From Actinomycetota bacterium (GTDB lineage Bacteria > Actinomycetota > Thermoleophilia > Gaiellales > Gaiellaceae), in NCBI GenBank assembly GCA_005883955.1, contig VAXH01000065.1, forward strand, positions 1-39,499: DNA of 39,499 bases, in the 5' to 3' direction. The stretch's first letter is position 1. Every line of letters begins with the position of its first letter. The translations under genes and the position numbers were made by a program. Shown here in pieces: positions 14,929 through 22,300 of this stretch. Below the pieces are notes generated by a model that searched no databases, was not told the DNA's origin, and was given only the letters and a program-made list of their open reading frames with translations.

Positions 14929-16610
14929 CAGGCCGAGGCGCGGGCCGCCTTGAGCTTCTCGTTCTCCCGCTGCAGGCTCTCGAGCTCCTTCTCGAGCGCG
15001 ATCATCTTCAGCTCCCGGCCGACCACGACCTCTTCGAACTTCTCGAGGTCGAGGATCTTCTCCTGCAGCTCGGTCTTCGACTGCTCGAGGTCCTGCACGA
15101 CTTCCTCGTATGCGCGCATGTCGCGGAGGATGCCGATGGCGCCGATCACCTTCCCGTCGGAGTCGCGAAGCGCGGACGCGTTCAGGGTCGTCGGGATGAT
15201 CTCGCCGGAGGCGCTGCGCGGGTTGAGGCGCGCGTTTCGAGTGACGCCGTGCTCGACGACCTCGCGCAGGGCGGCAGTGAACTCGCGGGTCTCCTCGGGG
15301 CTGATGAAGCGAGAGAGCGACTGCTCGACCACCTCGTCCTGGCGGAAGCCGAGCAGCCCGGAGACCGCCTCGTTCGCCTGGATGATCTTGCCCTCGAGGT
15401 CGGAGACGAACACCGGATCGGGGGCGTCGTCGATCAGGCGCTGCGCGTAGGCGCGGGCCTTGTCCAGCTCGCGCATGTCGCGGAGAACGCCGATCGCGCC
15501 GATCACCTTGCCGTCGGCGTCGCGGAGCGCGGAGGCGTTGAGGCTGGTCGGAATCACCTCGCCGGCGGCCGAGCGCGGGTTCAGCACCGCGTTCCGGGTC
15601 ACGCCTCGCTCGACCACCTCGCGCAGGGCGGCCGTGAACTCGCGCGTCTCCTCGGGGCTGATGAAGCGGGAGAGCGACTGTTCGACGACCTCGTCCTGCC
15701 GGAAGCCGAGGAGTTGGGAGACCGCCTCGTTTGCCTGCAGGATCTTGCCCTCGAGGTCGGAGACGAAGACGGGGTCGGGCGCGTCGTCGATCAGGCGCTG
15801 TGCGTAGGCGCGGGCCTTGTCGAGCTCGCGCATGTCGCGGAGAATCCCGATCGCGCCGATCACCTTGCCGTCGGCGTCGCGGAGGGCGGAGGCGTTGAGG
15901 CTGGTCGGAATCACCTCGCCGGCGGCCGAGCGCGGGTTCAACACGGCGTTCCGGGTCACGCCTCGCTCGACCACCTCGTCGAGTGCAGCCATGAACTCGC
16001 GCGTCTCCTCGGGGCTGATGAAGCGGGAGAGCGACTGTTCGACGACCTCGTCTTGGCGGAAGCCGAGCAACTGGGAAACGGCGTCGTTGGCCTGGATGAT
16101 CTTGCCCTCGAGGTCGGAGACGAAGACGGGGTCGGGGGCGTCGTCGATCAGGCGCTGGGCGAAGGCGCGGGCCTTGTCCAGCTCGCGCATGTCGCGGAGG
16201 ATCCCGATCGCGCCGATCACTTTGCCGTCGGCGTCGCGGAGTGCCGACGCATTCAGGGTTGTTGGGATCACCTCACCGGCGGCCGAGCGCGGGTTCAGCA
16301 CCGCGTCGCGGGTGACTCCTCGCTCGACGACCTCGCGCAGGGCGGCGGTGAACTCCTGCGTCTCTTCCGCGCTGATGAAGCGCGAGAGCGACTGCTCGAC
16401 GACCTCGTCCTTGCGGAAGCCGAGCAGCTCGGAGACGGCGTCGTTGGCCTGGAGGATCTTCCCCTCCAGGTCGGAGACGAAGACCGGATCGGGCGCGTTC
16501 GCGATGATGATGTCGGCGACGAGAGCGCCGCGCGAGGCCGATCCGTCCTGCTGCGCCTTGCCGTTTGCATCGGCTTTCGGCGCGGCGGAACTCAAGACTT
16601 TCTTGGCCAC
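14928..16610 (-). CDS. Four-fold PAS-repeat sensor protein
   Basis: The 560-residue protein is four nearly identical PAS domains followed by a coiled coil and no catalytic domain. Each unit begins with A-P-D-P-V-F-V-S-D-L-E-G-K-I, has GFRxDEVVEQSLSRFIS, and ends with DADGKVIGAIGILRDMRELDKARA. The repeat period is 119 residues (357 bases), and units 2 to 4 differ at very few positions, showing recent duplication or ongoing gene conversion. The C-terminal 55 residues (VVQDLEQSKTELQEKILDL onward) form a coiled coil that could dock on the coiled coil of the next kinase. A GTG start with GGGGGTAA upstream is used. It heads an operon with the kinase and hybrid kinase. The PAS ligand is unknown. Confidence 0.9.
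   Translation of the reverse strand: MAKKVLSSAAPKADANGKAQQDGSASRGALVADIIIANAPDPVFVSDLEGKILQANDAVSELLGFRKDEVVEQSLSRFISAEETQEFTAALREVVERGVTRDAVLNPRSAAGEVIPTTLNASALRDADGKVIGAIGILRDMRELDKARAFAQRLIDDAPDPVFVSDLEGKIIQANDAVSQLLGFRQDEVVEQSLSRFISPEETREFMAALDEVVERGVTRNAVLNPRSAAGEVIPTSLNASALRDADGKVIGAIGILRDMRELDKARAYAQRLIDDAPDPVFVSDLEGKILQANEAVSQLLGFRQDEVVEQSLSRFISPEETREFTAALREVVERGVTRNAVLNPRSAAGEVIPTSLNASALRDADGKVIGAIGVLRDMRELDKARAYAQRLIDDAPDPVFVSDLEGKIIQANEAVSGLLGFRQDEVVEQSLSRFISPEETREFTAALREVVEHGVTRNARLNPRSASGEIIPTTLNASALRDSDGKVIGAIGILRDMRAYEEVVQDLEQSKTELQEKILDLEKFEEVVVGRELKMIALEKELESLQRENEKLKAARASA
15075..16505 (-). repeat. Tandem 357-bp DNA repeat encoding PAS domains
   Basis: Four direct repeats with a 357-bp period lie within the PAS gene. 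For example, the segment around 15460-15520 recurs around 15817-15877 and 16174-16234 with few changes, and the outermost copies are a little more diverged. Such repeats can expand or contract by recombination. Confidence 0.85.
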
Positions 16611-16901
16611 TGGTTACCCCCGGGGAGAGTAGAGCGCTGCGGGTTGCCTCTTCATTGTGATTGCAGAAAGTCCTGGGAGCAATCCTTCGGCGGCTCGGCG
16701 CGGACGTGCTCCTGGCCCGCAGAGAGAATCAGGGCCAGCCGCCGCATCGCTGGCCCCGAAGATATAGACGCCGCGTTCGGCCGAAACTTTCCCTGAGTTG
16801 TTTACGGCTATACGGTAGGTCCGCCGGGGTGCTTCTGTGTCGCCGCAGCCACAGGGCCCCCGGCTCTTTCCCTGGAAAAATGGTGCGAGACTTCGCTGCT
16901 G
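16611..16901. other. Intergenic region between divergent PAS operon and pfkB
   Basis: This 291-base divergent region has no gene. It holds a perfect 7-bp hairpin (GGCCAGC at about 16734 with GCTGGCC) and a CTGTG/CACAG hairpin within a GGGG/CCCC arm near 16827-16862. The middle (about 16760-16815) is less GC-rich and probably contains the promoters. I could not match it to a known riboswitch class. Confidence 0.35.
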
Positions 16902-17738
16902 ATGCGGGTTGCGGTCATTGGGCACGTCGAGTGGATCGAGTTCGCCCGCGTCGAGCGGTTGCCGGCTGCGGGCGAGATCGTGCACGCGGGCGATGCCTGG
17001 GAGGAGCCTGGCGGGGGCGGCGGGGTCGCCGCCGTGCAGCTCGCTCGTCTCGCGGGCAGCTGCCTGTTCCTGACCGCGCTGGGGAGCGACGAGCTCGGAA
17101 GGCGGGCGAAGCGCGCGCTCGAGGAGCTCGGCGTCCGGGTCGAGGCAGCCTGGCGTCCGGTCCCGCAACGGAGGGCCTTCGTCCACGTGGACGGGGACGG
17201 AGAGCGGACGATCACGGTCATCGGCGATCGCCTTGGACCGAACGGCAGGGACCCTTTGCCCTGGAGCGAGCTCGCGGAGTGCGACGGCGTTTACTTCACT
17301 GCGGGGGACGCCGAAGCGCTATGGGCGGCGCGGGCCGCATCGATCGTCGTCGCGAGCGTGCGCGCGAAAGCCACCCTCGCGGAGGCGGGCGTCCAGCTCG
17401 ACGTCCTGGTATCGAGCTCGACGGACGAGGGCGAGCGGTACTCGGACGGGGAGATCGAGCCACCGCCTCTGCTCGTGGCGCGGACCGCCGGCTCGGCTGG
17501 AGGTTCCCTCGACGCCGCCGACGGCGTCACCACGCGCTGGGAGGCTGCGCCTCTTCCGGGGCGGCTGGTCGACACCTACGGTGCGGGCGACTCCTTCTCT
17601 GCCGGTTTGACCTTCGCGCTCGCGGAAGGGCGGCCGCCTTCCGAGGCGGTCGCATTCGGCGCCCGCTGCGGCGCCGTCTGCGCCACTGGGCGCGGCCCTT
17701 ACGAGGCGCGCCTCGAGTCGGCAACCGAAGGGGAATGA
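16902..17738 (+). CDS. PfkB-family carbohydrate kinase
   Basis: This 278-residue protein starts MRVAVIGHVEWIEFARVERLP and has the Gly-rich substrate region (EEPGGGGGVAAVQLARL) and the C-terminal signature DTYGAGDSFSAGLTFALAEG, whose Asp is the catalytic base of ribokinase-type kinases. It should phosphorylate a sugar or nucleoside with ATP, but the substrate cannot be read from the sequence. It is slightly shorter than ribokinase (about 300 residues) because the central region is compact. It stands alone, divergent from the PAS operon. Confidence 0.88.
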   Translation: MRVAVIGHVEWIEFARVERLPAAGEIVHAGDAWEEPGGGGGVAAVQLARLAGSCLFLTALGSDELGRRAKRALEELGVRVEAAWRPVPQRRAFVHVDGDGERTITVIGDRLGPNGRDPLPWSELAECDGVYFTAGDAEALWAARAASIVVASVRAKATLAEAGVQLDVLVSSSTDEGERYSDGEIEPPPLLVARTAGSAGGSLDAADGVTTRWEAAPLPGRLVDTYGAGDSFSAGLTFALAEGRPPSEAVAFGARCGAVCATGRGPYEARLESATEGE

Positions 17739-17946
17739 GGTCGGGCCGCAACCGACACCTGGGCTGACCGGCGGTCGGGTTGCCAACGGAGGGCCGCGGC
17801 TTCCGCGAGGATCTCGCACCAGGCATGACCGGACCGGGGCCCCCTCCGGTACTGGGAGTTCACGTTTACGATCTGGCAAACAAACAAAAAATACCTGTCA
17901 AGAATTTGATGGTATATCTGCTTGCTTTCTTGCTTGGGTTGAGTTA

Positions 17947-18084
17947 ATGTCGCGCGCTATGAATCGCACCCCCATCCATGCTCTCGCCCCGATGCTCTTG
18001 CTCTGGCGCGCAGCCACTCGCCAGGCCGAGGTCGTCGGTGACGCAGAGCCCACGTTCGTCTTCGCATGGAGGCGCACAGGCTAG
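17947..18084 (+). CDS. Possible 45-residue leader or small protein
   Basis: The frame starts ATG TCG CGC and ends TAG just before a terminator-like hairpin. Residues 10-20 are hydrophobic (IHALAPMLLLW) and the rest is mixed. The upstream text (GGGTTGAGTTA) gives only a weak ribosome-binding site. It may encode a small protein or a leader peptide for the structure that follows; it may also be non-coding. Confidence 0.25.
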   Translation: MSRAMNRTPIHALAPMLLLWRAATRQAEVVGDAEPTFVFAWRRTG

Positions 18085-18102
18085 ACCATTAGCCAGATAG
18101 CA

Positions 18103-18163
18103 ACCTCCTGCGAAGGCGGCCCTACGGGTCGCCTTTGTCGTTTCCGAGACAAAAACAGGAGGT
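18103..18163 (+). terminator. Terminator-like hairpin between complementary CCTCC and GGAGG segments
   Basis: AAGGCGGCCC and GGGTCGCCTT around a TAC loop (about 18112-18135) make a 10-bp stem with one G-U pair, followed by TGTCGTTT. ACCTCCTG (18103-18110), just before it, is the exact complement of CAGGAGGT (18156-18163), the ribosome-binding site of the next micro-ORF. A TTTGTC/GACAAA hairpin lies between. The layout allows alternative pairings typical of attenuators; that role is inference. Confidence 0.45.
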
Positions 18164-18164
18164 G

Positions 18165-18197
18165 ATGCAAACGACAGTATCGAAAGAAATCAAATGA
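18165..18197 (+). CDS. Possible 10-residue micro-ORF
   Basis: AGGAGGTG lies directly before ATG CAA ACG, which runs ten codons to TGA (MQTTVSKEIK). The ribosome-binding site is close to ideal though tightly spaced. It could be a leader peptide. Nothing else supports it. Confidence 0.2.
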   Translation: MQTTVSKEIK

Positions 18198-18327
18198 CGA
18201 TGGACATCCGAAGTCCTCCGATATCGTGCGGGAAAGTAGCGGCGAATTGAGTCGATAGATATGTGCGCTTTTTTCCCTCTGAATTAGGCAGGGCTCTGGC
18301 CAAAAGCAAGGAGAGGAGGGAAGAACG

Positions 18328-18528
18328 GTGCTCTACTACGACACCGAGGCGCAACGCCAGTTCGCCAAGGAGCGGATCGCCGATTTGGCGCAGGAAGCTC
18401 GGCGGCCGCCGGCTTCACGAGCCGACGACGATGCTGCCTGCCGGAGCAGCTTCGTCGCGGAACTGAAACTGCAGGCAAGGCGGTTCCGGGAGCATGCCCT
18501 GTCGCGGGCGCCCGCGTTCCGAGCGTGA
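18328..18528 (+). CDS. Small basic hypothetical protein
   Basis: This GTG-started, 66-residue frame has GGAGAGGAGGG about 9 bases upstream, a strong ribosome-binding site. The protein begins MLYYDTEAQRQFAKERIADLAQEARR and is mostly helical and charged, with one Cys. There is no membrane segment and no recognised domain. It follows the AT-richer stretch with the terminator-like hairpin, so it may be the gene controlled by that leader. Confidence 0.5.
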   Translation: MLYYDTEAQRQFAKERIADLAQEARRPPASRADDDAACRSSFVAELKLQARRFREHALSRAPAFRA

Positions 18529-18549
18529 TGCGAACAGCGATTAAAGGCC

Positions 18550-18610
18550 GACCGCGCGCTTGCAAGGGTTAGGAAGGCACCGACCTCTCCGACCCTGCGG
18601 GCGCGCGGTC
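18550..18610. repeat. 10-bp inverted repeat between convergent genes
   Basis: GACCGCGCGC (18550-18559) and GCGCGCGGTC (18601-18610) are perfectly complementary, 41 bases apart. They lie between the small protein gene and the convergent dehydrogenase. A terminator role is possible but the loop is long. Confidence 0.3.
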
Positions 18611-18670
18611 GCTGAACAGCGCGGTGGCGGAACAGCCGAAGCCCGGATCGTCTTTAGCTGAAGTGTCGGC

Positions 18671-19705
18671 TCAGGGCTCGATCATCACCTTGATCGCCTC
18701 GCGGTCGTTCATCGCCCGGTAGCCGTCGGGCACTCCGTCGAGATTCGTGACCCGGTCGAAAACTCGACCGGGCTCGATCCTTCCTTCCAAGACGTCCGGC
18801 AGCAGCTCCTCGAGGTACGCGCGCGCCGGGGCGGGCCCGCCGGCGATCGTCACGTTGTCGAAAAACGTCGTCACCCCTTCCGGGATCGACTCCCCCTGGG
18901 GAACCCCCACCCGGCCGACCGCGCCGCCCGGACGTACGACGCTCAGAGCTGTGACCGTCGACTGCTCCAGGCCGACGCACTCGAGGACGGACTGTGCGCC
19001 GAGGCCGTCGGTGAGCTCGCGCACGCGCTCGACCGCCTCGTCGCCGCGCTCGCTGACGACATCCGTTGCGCCGAAGTCCTTCGCGACTGCGATCCGGTCG
19101 GGATGCCGGCCCAGGATGATGATCCGCTCGGCGCCGAGGCGGCGGGCGGCGATGACGCCGCAGAGGCCCACGGCGCCGTCGCCGACGACGGCGACCGACC
19201 TGCCGGGCCCGACCTCGGCGGCGAGGGCTGCGTGATGACCCGTCGCCATCACGTCGGTGAGCGTGAGCAGCGACGGCATCAGCGCGTCCTCCTTGCCGAC
19301 CGGCAGCAGCAAGAGCGTGCCATCTGCCTGGGGGACGCGGACCGCCTGGCCTTGGCCGCCGTCCACTCCGTCGTCGCCATACCGTCCTCCGTGCAGGCAT
19401 GACGTTTGGAGCCCTTCCCGGCAAAAAAGGCAGGTTCCGTCGGACCAGACGAACGGAGAGAGGACGAGGTCGCCGGCTTTGATCGTCTGCACGTCCGTGC
19501 CGATGTCCTCGACGACGCCGATGAACTCGTGGCCCATGCGGCGGCCGGTCTCGCTCGGCTCCATCGATTTGTAGGGCCACAGGTCGCTGCCGCAGATCGC
19601 GGCGCGTGTGACCGTGACGAGGGCGTCGGTCCGTTCGACCAAGTGGGCGTCGGGGACGGTTTCGATCCGAACGTCGCCGGCGCCATGCATGACCGTTGCG
19701 CGCAT
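18671..19705 (-). CDS. Zinc-dependent alcohol dehydrogenase (MDR superfamily)
   Basis: The 344-residue protein has the medium-chain dehydrogenase layout. The catalytic zinc region is AAICGSDLWPY (Cys38) and MGHEFIGVVEDIG (His59-Glu60). The structural zinc lobe TCLFCREGLQTSC has Cys92, 95 and 103, with the usual first of four cysteines replaced. The NAD(P)-binding fold has VAVVGDGAVGLCGVIAARRLGAERIIILGR. It resembles threonine-dehydrogenase-like and glutathione-independent oxidoreductases. The substrate is unknown. It diverges from a cupin gene across 67 bases that must hold both promoters. Confidence 0.9.
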   Translation of the reverse strand: MRATVMHGAGDVRIETVPDAHLVERTDALVTVTRAAICGSDLWPYKSMEPSETGRRMGHEFIGVVEDIGTDVQTIKAGDLVLSPFVWSDGTCLFCREGLQTSCLHGGRYGDDGVDGGQGQAVRVPQADGTLLLLPVGKEDALMPSLLTLTDVMATGHHAALAAEVGPGRSVAVVGDGAVGLCGVIAARRLGAERIIILGRHPDRIAVAKDFGATDVVSERGDEAVERVRELTDGLGAQSVLECVGLEQSTVTALSVVRPGGAVGRVGVPQGESIPEGVTTFFDNVTIAGGPAPARAYLEELLPDVLEGRIEPGRVFDRVTNLDGVPDGYRAMNDREAIKVMIEP

Positions 19706-19772
19706 ACTCGGGGTAACTCCGGTACCCGGTGGTCAGCTTACGAAATCACCGTCAAACGACGAGGAGGTCAGC

Positions 19773-20186
19773 ATGCAGGTCACGAGGCACGGGATCGACA
19801 CGGCAGCAGGCCCAAGTGACTGGTTCACCGGAGCGGTGTACATCGACGCGGTCGCGGCGCCCTCGAATGGCTCGCGCCTGAGCACGAGCAGCGTCCATTT
19901 CACACCGGGCGCCCGGACACACTGGCACACGCATCCGAACGGCCAGACGATCTACGTGACTGAGGGCGTCGGCCTCGCGCAGAGCCGCGGTGGGCAGGTC
20001 GAGGTGATCCGCCCCGGCGACCGCGTCTTCTTCGAGCCGGGCGAGGATCACTGGCACGGAGCGGCGCCGACACGGTTCATGACCCACCTGGCGATGCTCG
20101 AGGTCGGCGACGACGGCAACCCTGCAACGTGGGGAGACCACGTCACCGACGAGGAGTACGAAGCGGCGCCACCGATCGACGGCTGA
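19773..20186 (+). CDS. Cupin-domain protein
   Basis: This 137-residue protein starts at an ATG with GAGGAGG 6 bases before it. It is a single cupin barrel: motif 1 is FTPGARTHWHTHPNGQTIYVTEG with His50, 52 and 54 as likely metal ligands, and motif 2 is IRPGDRVFFEPGEDHWHGA with His93 or His95. It resembles the YhhW/carboxymuconolactone-associated small cupins (quercetin-dioxygenase-like), but the reaction is not known. Its divergent pairing with the alcohol dehydrogenase suggests a shared detoxification or catabolic role; this is inference. Confidence 0.85.
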   Translation: MQVTRHGIDTAAGPSDWFTGAVYIDAVAAPSNGSRLSTSSVHFTPGARTHWHTHPNGQTIYVTEGVGLAQSRGGQVEVIRPGDRVFFEPGEDHWHGAAPTRFMTHLAMLEVGDDGNPATWGDHVTDEEYEAAPPIDG

Positions 20187-20232
20187 GGACGTCGCCAGTG
20201 CTATCGAACGCGCCACGGCTGAGTTCGCAGGC

Positions 20233-20274
20233 CGCCACCGTGGCGCCCAGCTAACTCGGAGCGCCACGGTGGCG
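20233..20274. terminator. Strong 14-bp inverted repeat, probable bidirectional terminator
   Basis: CGCCACCGTGGCGC (20233-20246) and GCGCCACGGTGGCG (20261-20274) pair perfectly around a 14-base loop. Each arm is itself nearly palindromic. It lies between the convergent cupin and peptidase genes, the right place for a two-way terminator, although no T run follows. Confidence 0.5.
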
Positions 20275-20291
20275 TGAAGGTCTTACTCCTG

Positions 20292-21890
20292 CTAGGGCAG
20301 CGCCGCCAGCCCGGCGACGAACGCCGGTGCCTTCGGAGTACCCCAGCCGGTCGTGGCGTCGTATCCGGTCGTCGTTGGATAGCCGGCCGCCGGGAACTCC
20401 CAGAGCTGGTTGTCCTGCAGATCGCCGACGGACTTGTCCACTGCCCCGCTCACCCCGACCTCGCTGCCCGCGAAGGTCTTCGGTGCGGCGCCGTAGTGCT
20501 GCGCGACGATGTCCGAGTAGTCGGAGGCGCCGATCCCGTTCTGGTAGAGGAGCGGGTCGAGGAAGCCGAGCGGCTCCTTGTCAGCCCCGGCGCGGGCGGC
20601 GTTGGCGAGTGCGACCAGCGCGGCGGTCTGCGGGGTGGCTGCCGAGGTCCCGCCGAAGAAGGTCCAGCAGCCCGTTGCGTTGCCGCAGTTGAACTCCGGA
20701 TAGGCGGTGATGTAGACGTCGACGCCGCCGTTCACGGCCGCATTCCAGGCGGTGTCCGGGACGAGGCGATGGTCGCCGAAACCCGGATCGACGCCCTGCT
20801 GCCACGACGGTCTGGGGTAGATGACGCTCGACCCACCGCCGGTGCCGATCGGAGCAAACGACTCATTCCATACGGCCTCGCTCGTGCCTGAGGGGGTGGA
20901 GTTCCAGTACGCCGGGTTGAAGCCGGTCGACGTGAATGGAACGTTGCTCGTCGGATCCCAAGTCCAACCATCCTGGAGCTGGGTGCCGCCCACGGCCACT
21001 ACATAGGGCGAGGTCGCCGGATACCCGACAACCGGGGCCGGAAAGAGGTTCGCGTCCTTGTGCTGCTTGGCGAAGCTCGTCGAACCGAAGTCTCCGGTCG
21101 CGGCAAAGAAGTTGTCGTCCTTCGCCAGACCCTGTTTGAACACCTGGTCGAACTTGGCGGTTTGAGTAGCTGCGGCACCGCCGAAGTCCTGTTCGGTGGC
21201 CGAGAGGGACATCGAGAACATCGTTCCAGGCGGCGCTGCTGCAATCTCGCCGGAGATCGCTTTGAACAGGTTCGGGAAGCCCTGGACGCCCTCCGTCTCG
21301 GCCGGAGGCACCGCGAGGAGCACGAGGTTCGCCATCGGAGCGATCGAATATGCCCATTCGATGTCGAGGGTGGCCTCGCCGGACCAGTTCGCAGCGGCGC
21401 AAGGTCCCGACAGCCCCTGGCTCTTGCAAGCGCTCGGAAACTGCGGATTGCCAAGCGGGTAGATCTCCTTGAAGCTCGGATCGGGCAAGCTCGGGAAGAA
21501 CGTGTCGTGGAAGTGCTGGAGGTCGCCGGCCGCCGTCGGGCTGCCGTAGGAGTCCACGAGCACGATCGTCTGTCCCTGGCCGTAATTTGGTGAATCCCCG
21601 ATCGGAGCGACCGAGTCGACGCCGTAGAACGACCGGATGTCCTGTGGCGTATAGCAGTGGAGGAAGTCGACGAGGCTGCCGTCGGGCAGAGTGCAGTCTG
21701 TCGACGCGGTCTTCCTGGAGGTAAAGGCGCTCCGAGGTGCGGCAATCGCCATCGGCGTCACGCCTCCCGCAGCCGCCGAGACGATGGGGTTCGCCGCGAC
21801 CGGTGCGGCTGCGCGAAGGCTTCCCACTGCTCCGCACAGAACGATCGCCACTCCGATCGCTAACGCCATCCGTCGAGTTCTCGCAGTCAT
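20292..21890 (-). CDS. Secreted sedolisin-type (S53) serine-carboxyl peptidase
   Basis: The 532-residue protein opens with a signal peptide (TRRMALAIGVAIVLCGAVGSLRA). The S53 catalytic residues are in order: GEATLDIEWAYSIAP gives Glu172 and Asp176, FFAATGDFGS gives the oxyanion Asp267, and FFGGTSAATP gives the nucleophile Ser416. The C-terminal GYDATTGWGTP is the calcium-site region. Sedolisins are acid-active proteases. The usual N-terminal pro-kumamolisin activation domain of about 150 residues is missing; only some 70 residues lie between the signal peptide and the catalytic fold. GGGGG precedes the ATG. Confidence 0.88.
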   Translation of the reverse strand: MTARTRRMALAIGVAIVLCGAVGSLRAAAPVAANPIVSAAAGGVTPMAIAAPRSAFTSRKTASTDCTLPDGSLVDFLHCYTPQDIRSFYGVDSVAPIGDSPNYGQGQTIVLVDSYGSPTAAGDLQHFHDTFFPSLPDPSFKEIYPLGNPQFPSACKSQGLSGPCAAANWSGEATLDIEWAYSIAPMANLVLLAVPPAETEGVQGFPNLFKAISGEIAAAPPGTMFSMSLSATEQDFGGAAATQTAKFDQVFKQGLAKDDNFFAATGDFGSTSFAKQHKDANLFPAPVVGYPATSPYVVAVGGTQLQDGWTWDPTSNVPFTSTGFNPAYWNSTPSGTSEAVWNESFAPIGTGGGSSVIYPRPSWQQGVDPGFGDHRLVPDTAWNAAVNGGVDVYITAYPEFNCGNATGCWTFFGGTSAATPQTAALVALANAARAGADKEPLGFLDPLLYQNGIGASDYSDIVAQHYGAAPKTFAGSEVGVSGAVDKSVGDLQDNQLWEFPAAGYPTTTGYDATTGWGTPKAPAFVAGLAALP

Positions 21891-22300
21891 GAGGGGTTCC
21901 CCCTATGTTGAGTTGCCCGCCCCGACTGCCTGCCGGTCGAAAACCATATACAGCCCTTTTCTCGGCGGTCGCGCTCCGCGTCGACCGAGGGAGGCCAGGA
22001 GCTGAGCTGCGCGACCTTGCGACCAGACCAAGGGCTGCCACACCGCACCGGTTTGAAGACCACCGGAAGAAGCGGCGATTTGCAGCGCTTTTGATCCCGT
22101 ATCGGAACTACGCGTCAGTTCGCGCGCCAGTCGCGCAGAGTAGGTCAGAAAACGGGTCGATTTGTTCTCGAGCAGGGCGGATGAACGGCTGACTTGTCGG
22201 CCGGTTCTGCCGGAGCGTGCCACGATCGAAGCTCGGCGCGATCTGCGGAAGCCGTTCCTTCCTTGGACGATGAGGCCGATCGCGCAACACTTGAAAGCGG
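21891..22300. other. Intergenic region with decayed tRNA-Sec fragment
   Basis: This 410-base region between divergent genes holds no convincing ORF. It contains a decayed copy of part of the tRNA-Sec gene (22032-22061) and a GCGCGCCAGTC motif (22122-22136) that also accompanies the other tRNA-Sec copies. The promoter of the downstream cyclase gene should be here. Confidence 0.5.
22032..22061 (-). repeat. Decayed partial tRNA-Sec copy (old attachment site)
   Basis: About 30 bases match the variable-arm to anticodon part of the intact tRNA-Sec gene, with one substitution (A for G in the GCCACGCCGCACC stretch) and one missing T in the TTTTGAAG stretch. The orientation is the same as the intact gene. 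The flank toward lower coordinates is only weakly similar. It is best read as the remnant of an attachment site. Confidence 0.6.

Larger units (their letters stand above)
17739..18327. other. AT-richer intergenic stretch with possible leader elements
   Basis: This 590-base stretch is clearly richer in A and T than its surroundings, especially 17870-17950 and 18140-18300. It contains a small possible ORF (17947-18084), a terminator-like hairpin (18112-18133), and a ribosome-binding site with a micro-ORF (18156-18197). No larger gene is visible. On the minus strand TTGACA occurs at 17893-17898 but without a good -10 at the right distance. Confidence 0.5.

Noticed and set aside
14841-16796. Very long plus-strand frame opposite the PAS-repeat gene
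   Set aside because: It mirrors the PAS repeats, crosses the intergenic region and lacks a start signal; a GC-rich shadow.
16760-16870. Possible riboswitch upstream of the PAS operon
   Set aside because: Hairpins are present but the conserved sequences of the cyclic-di-GMP class, the one I compared most closely, are absent, and I recognised no other class.
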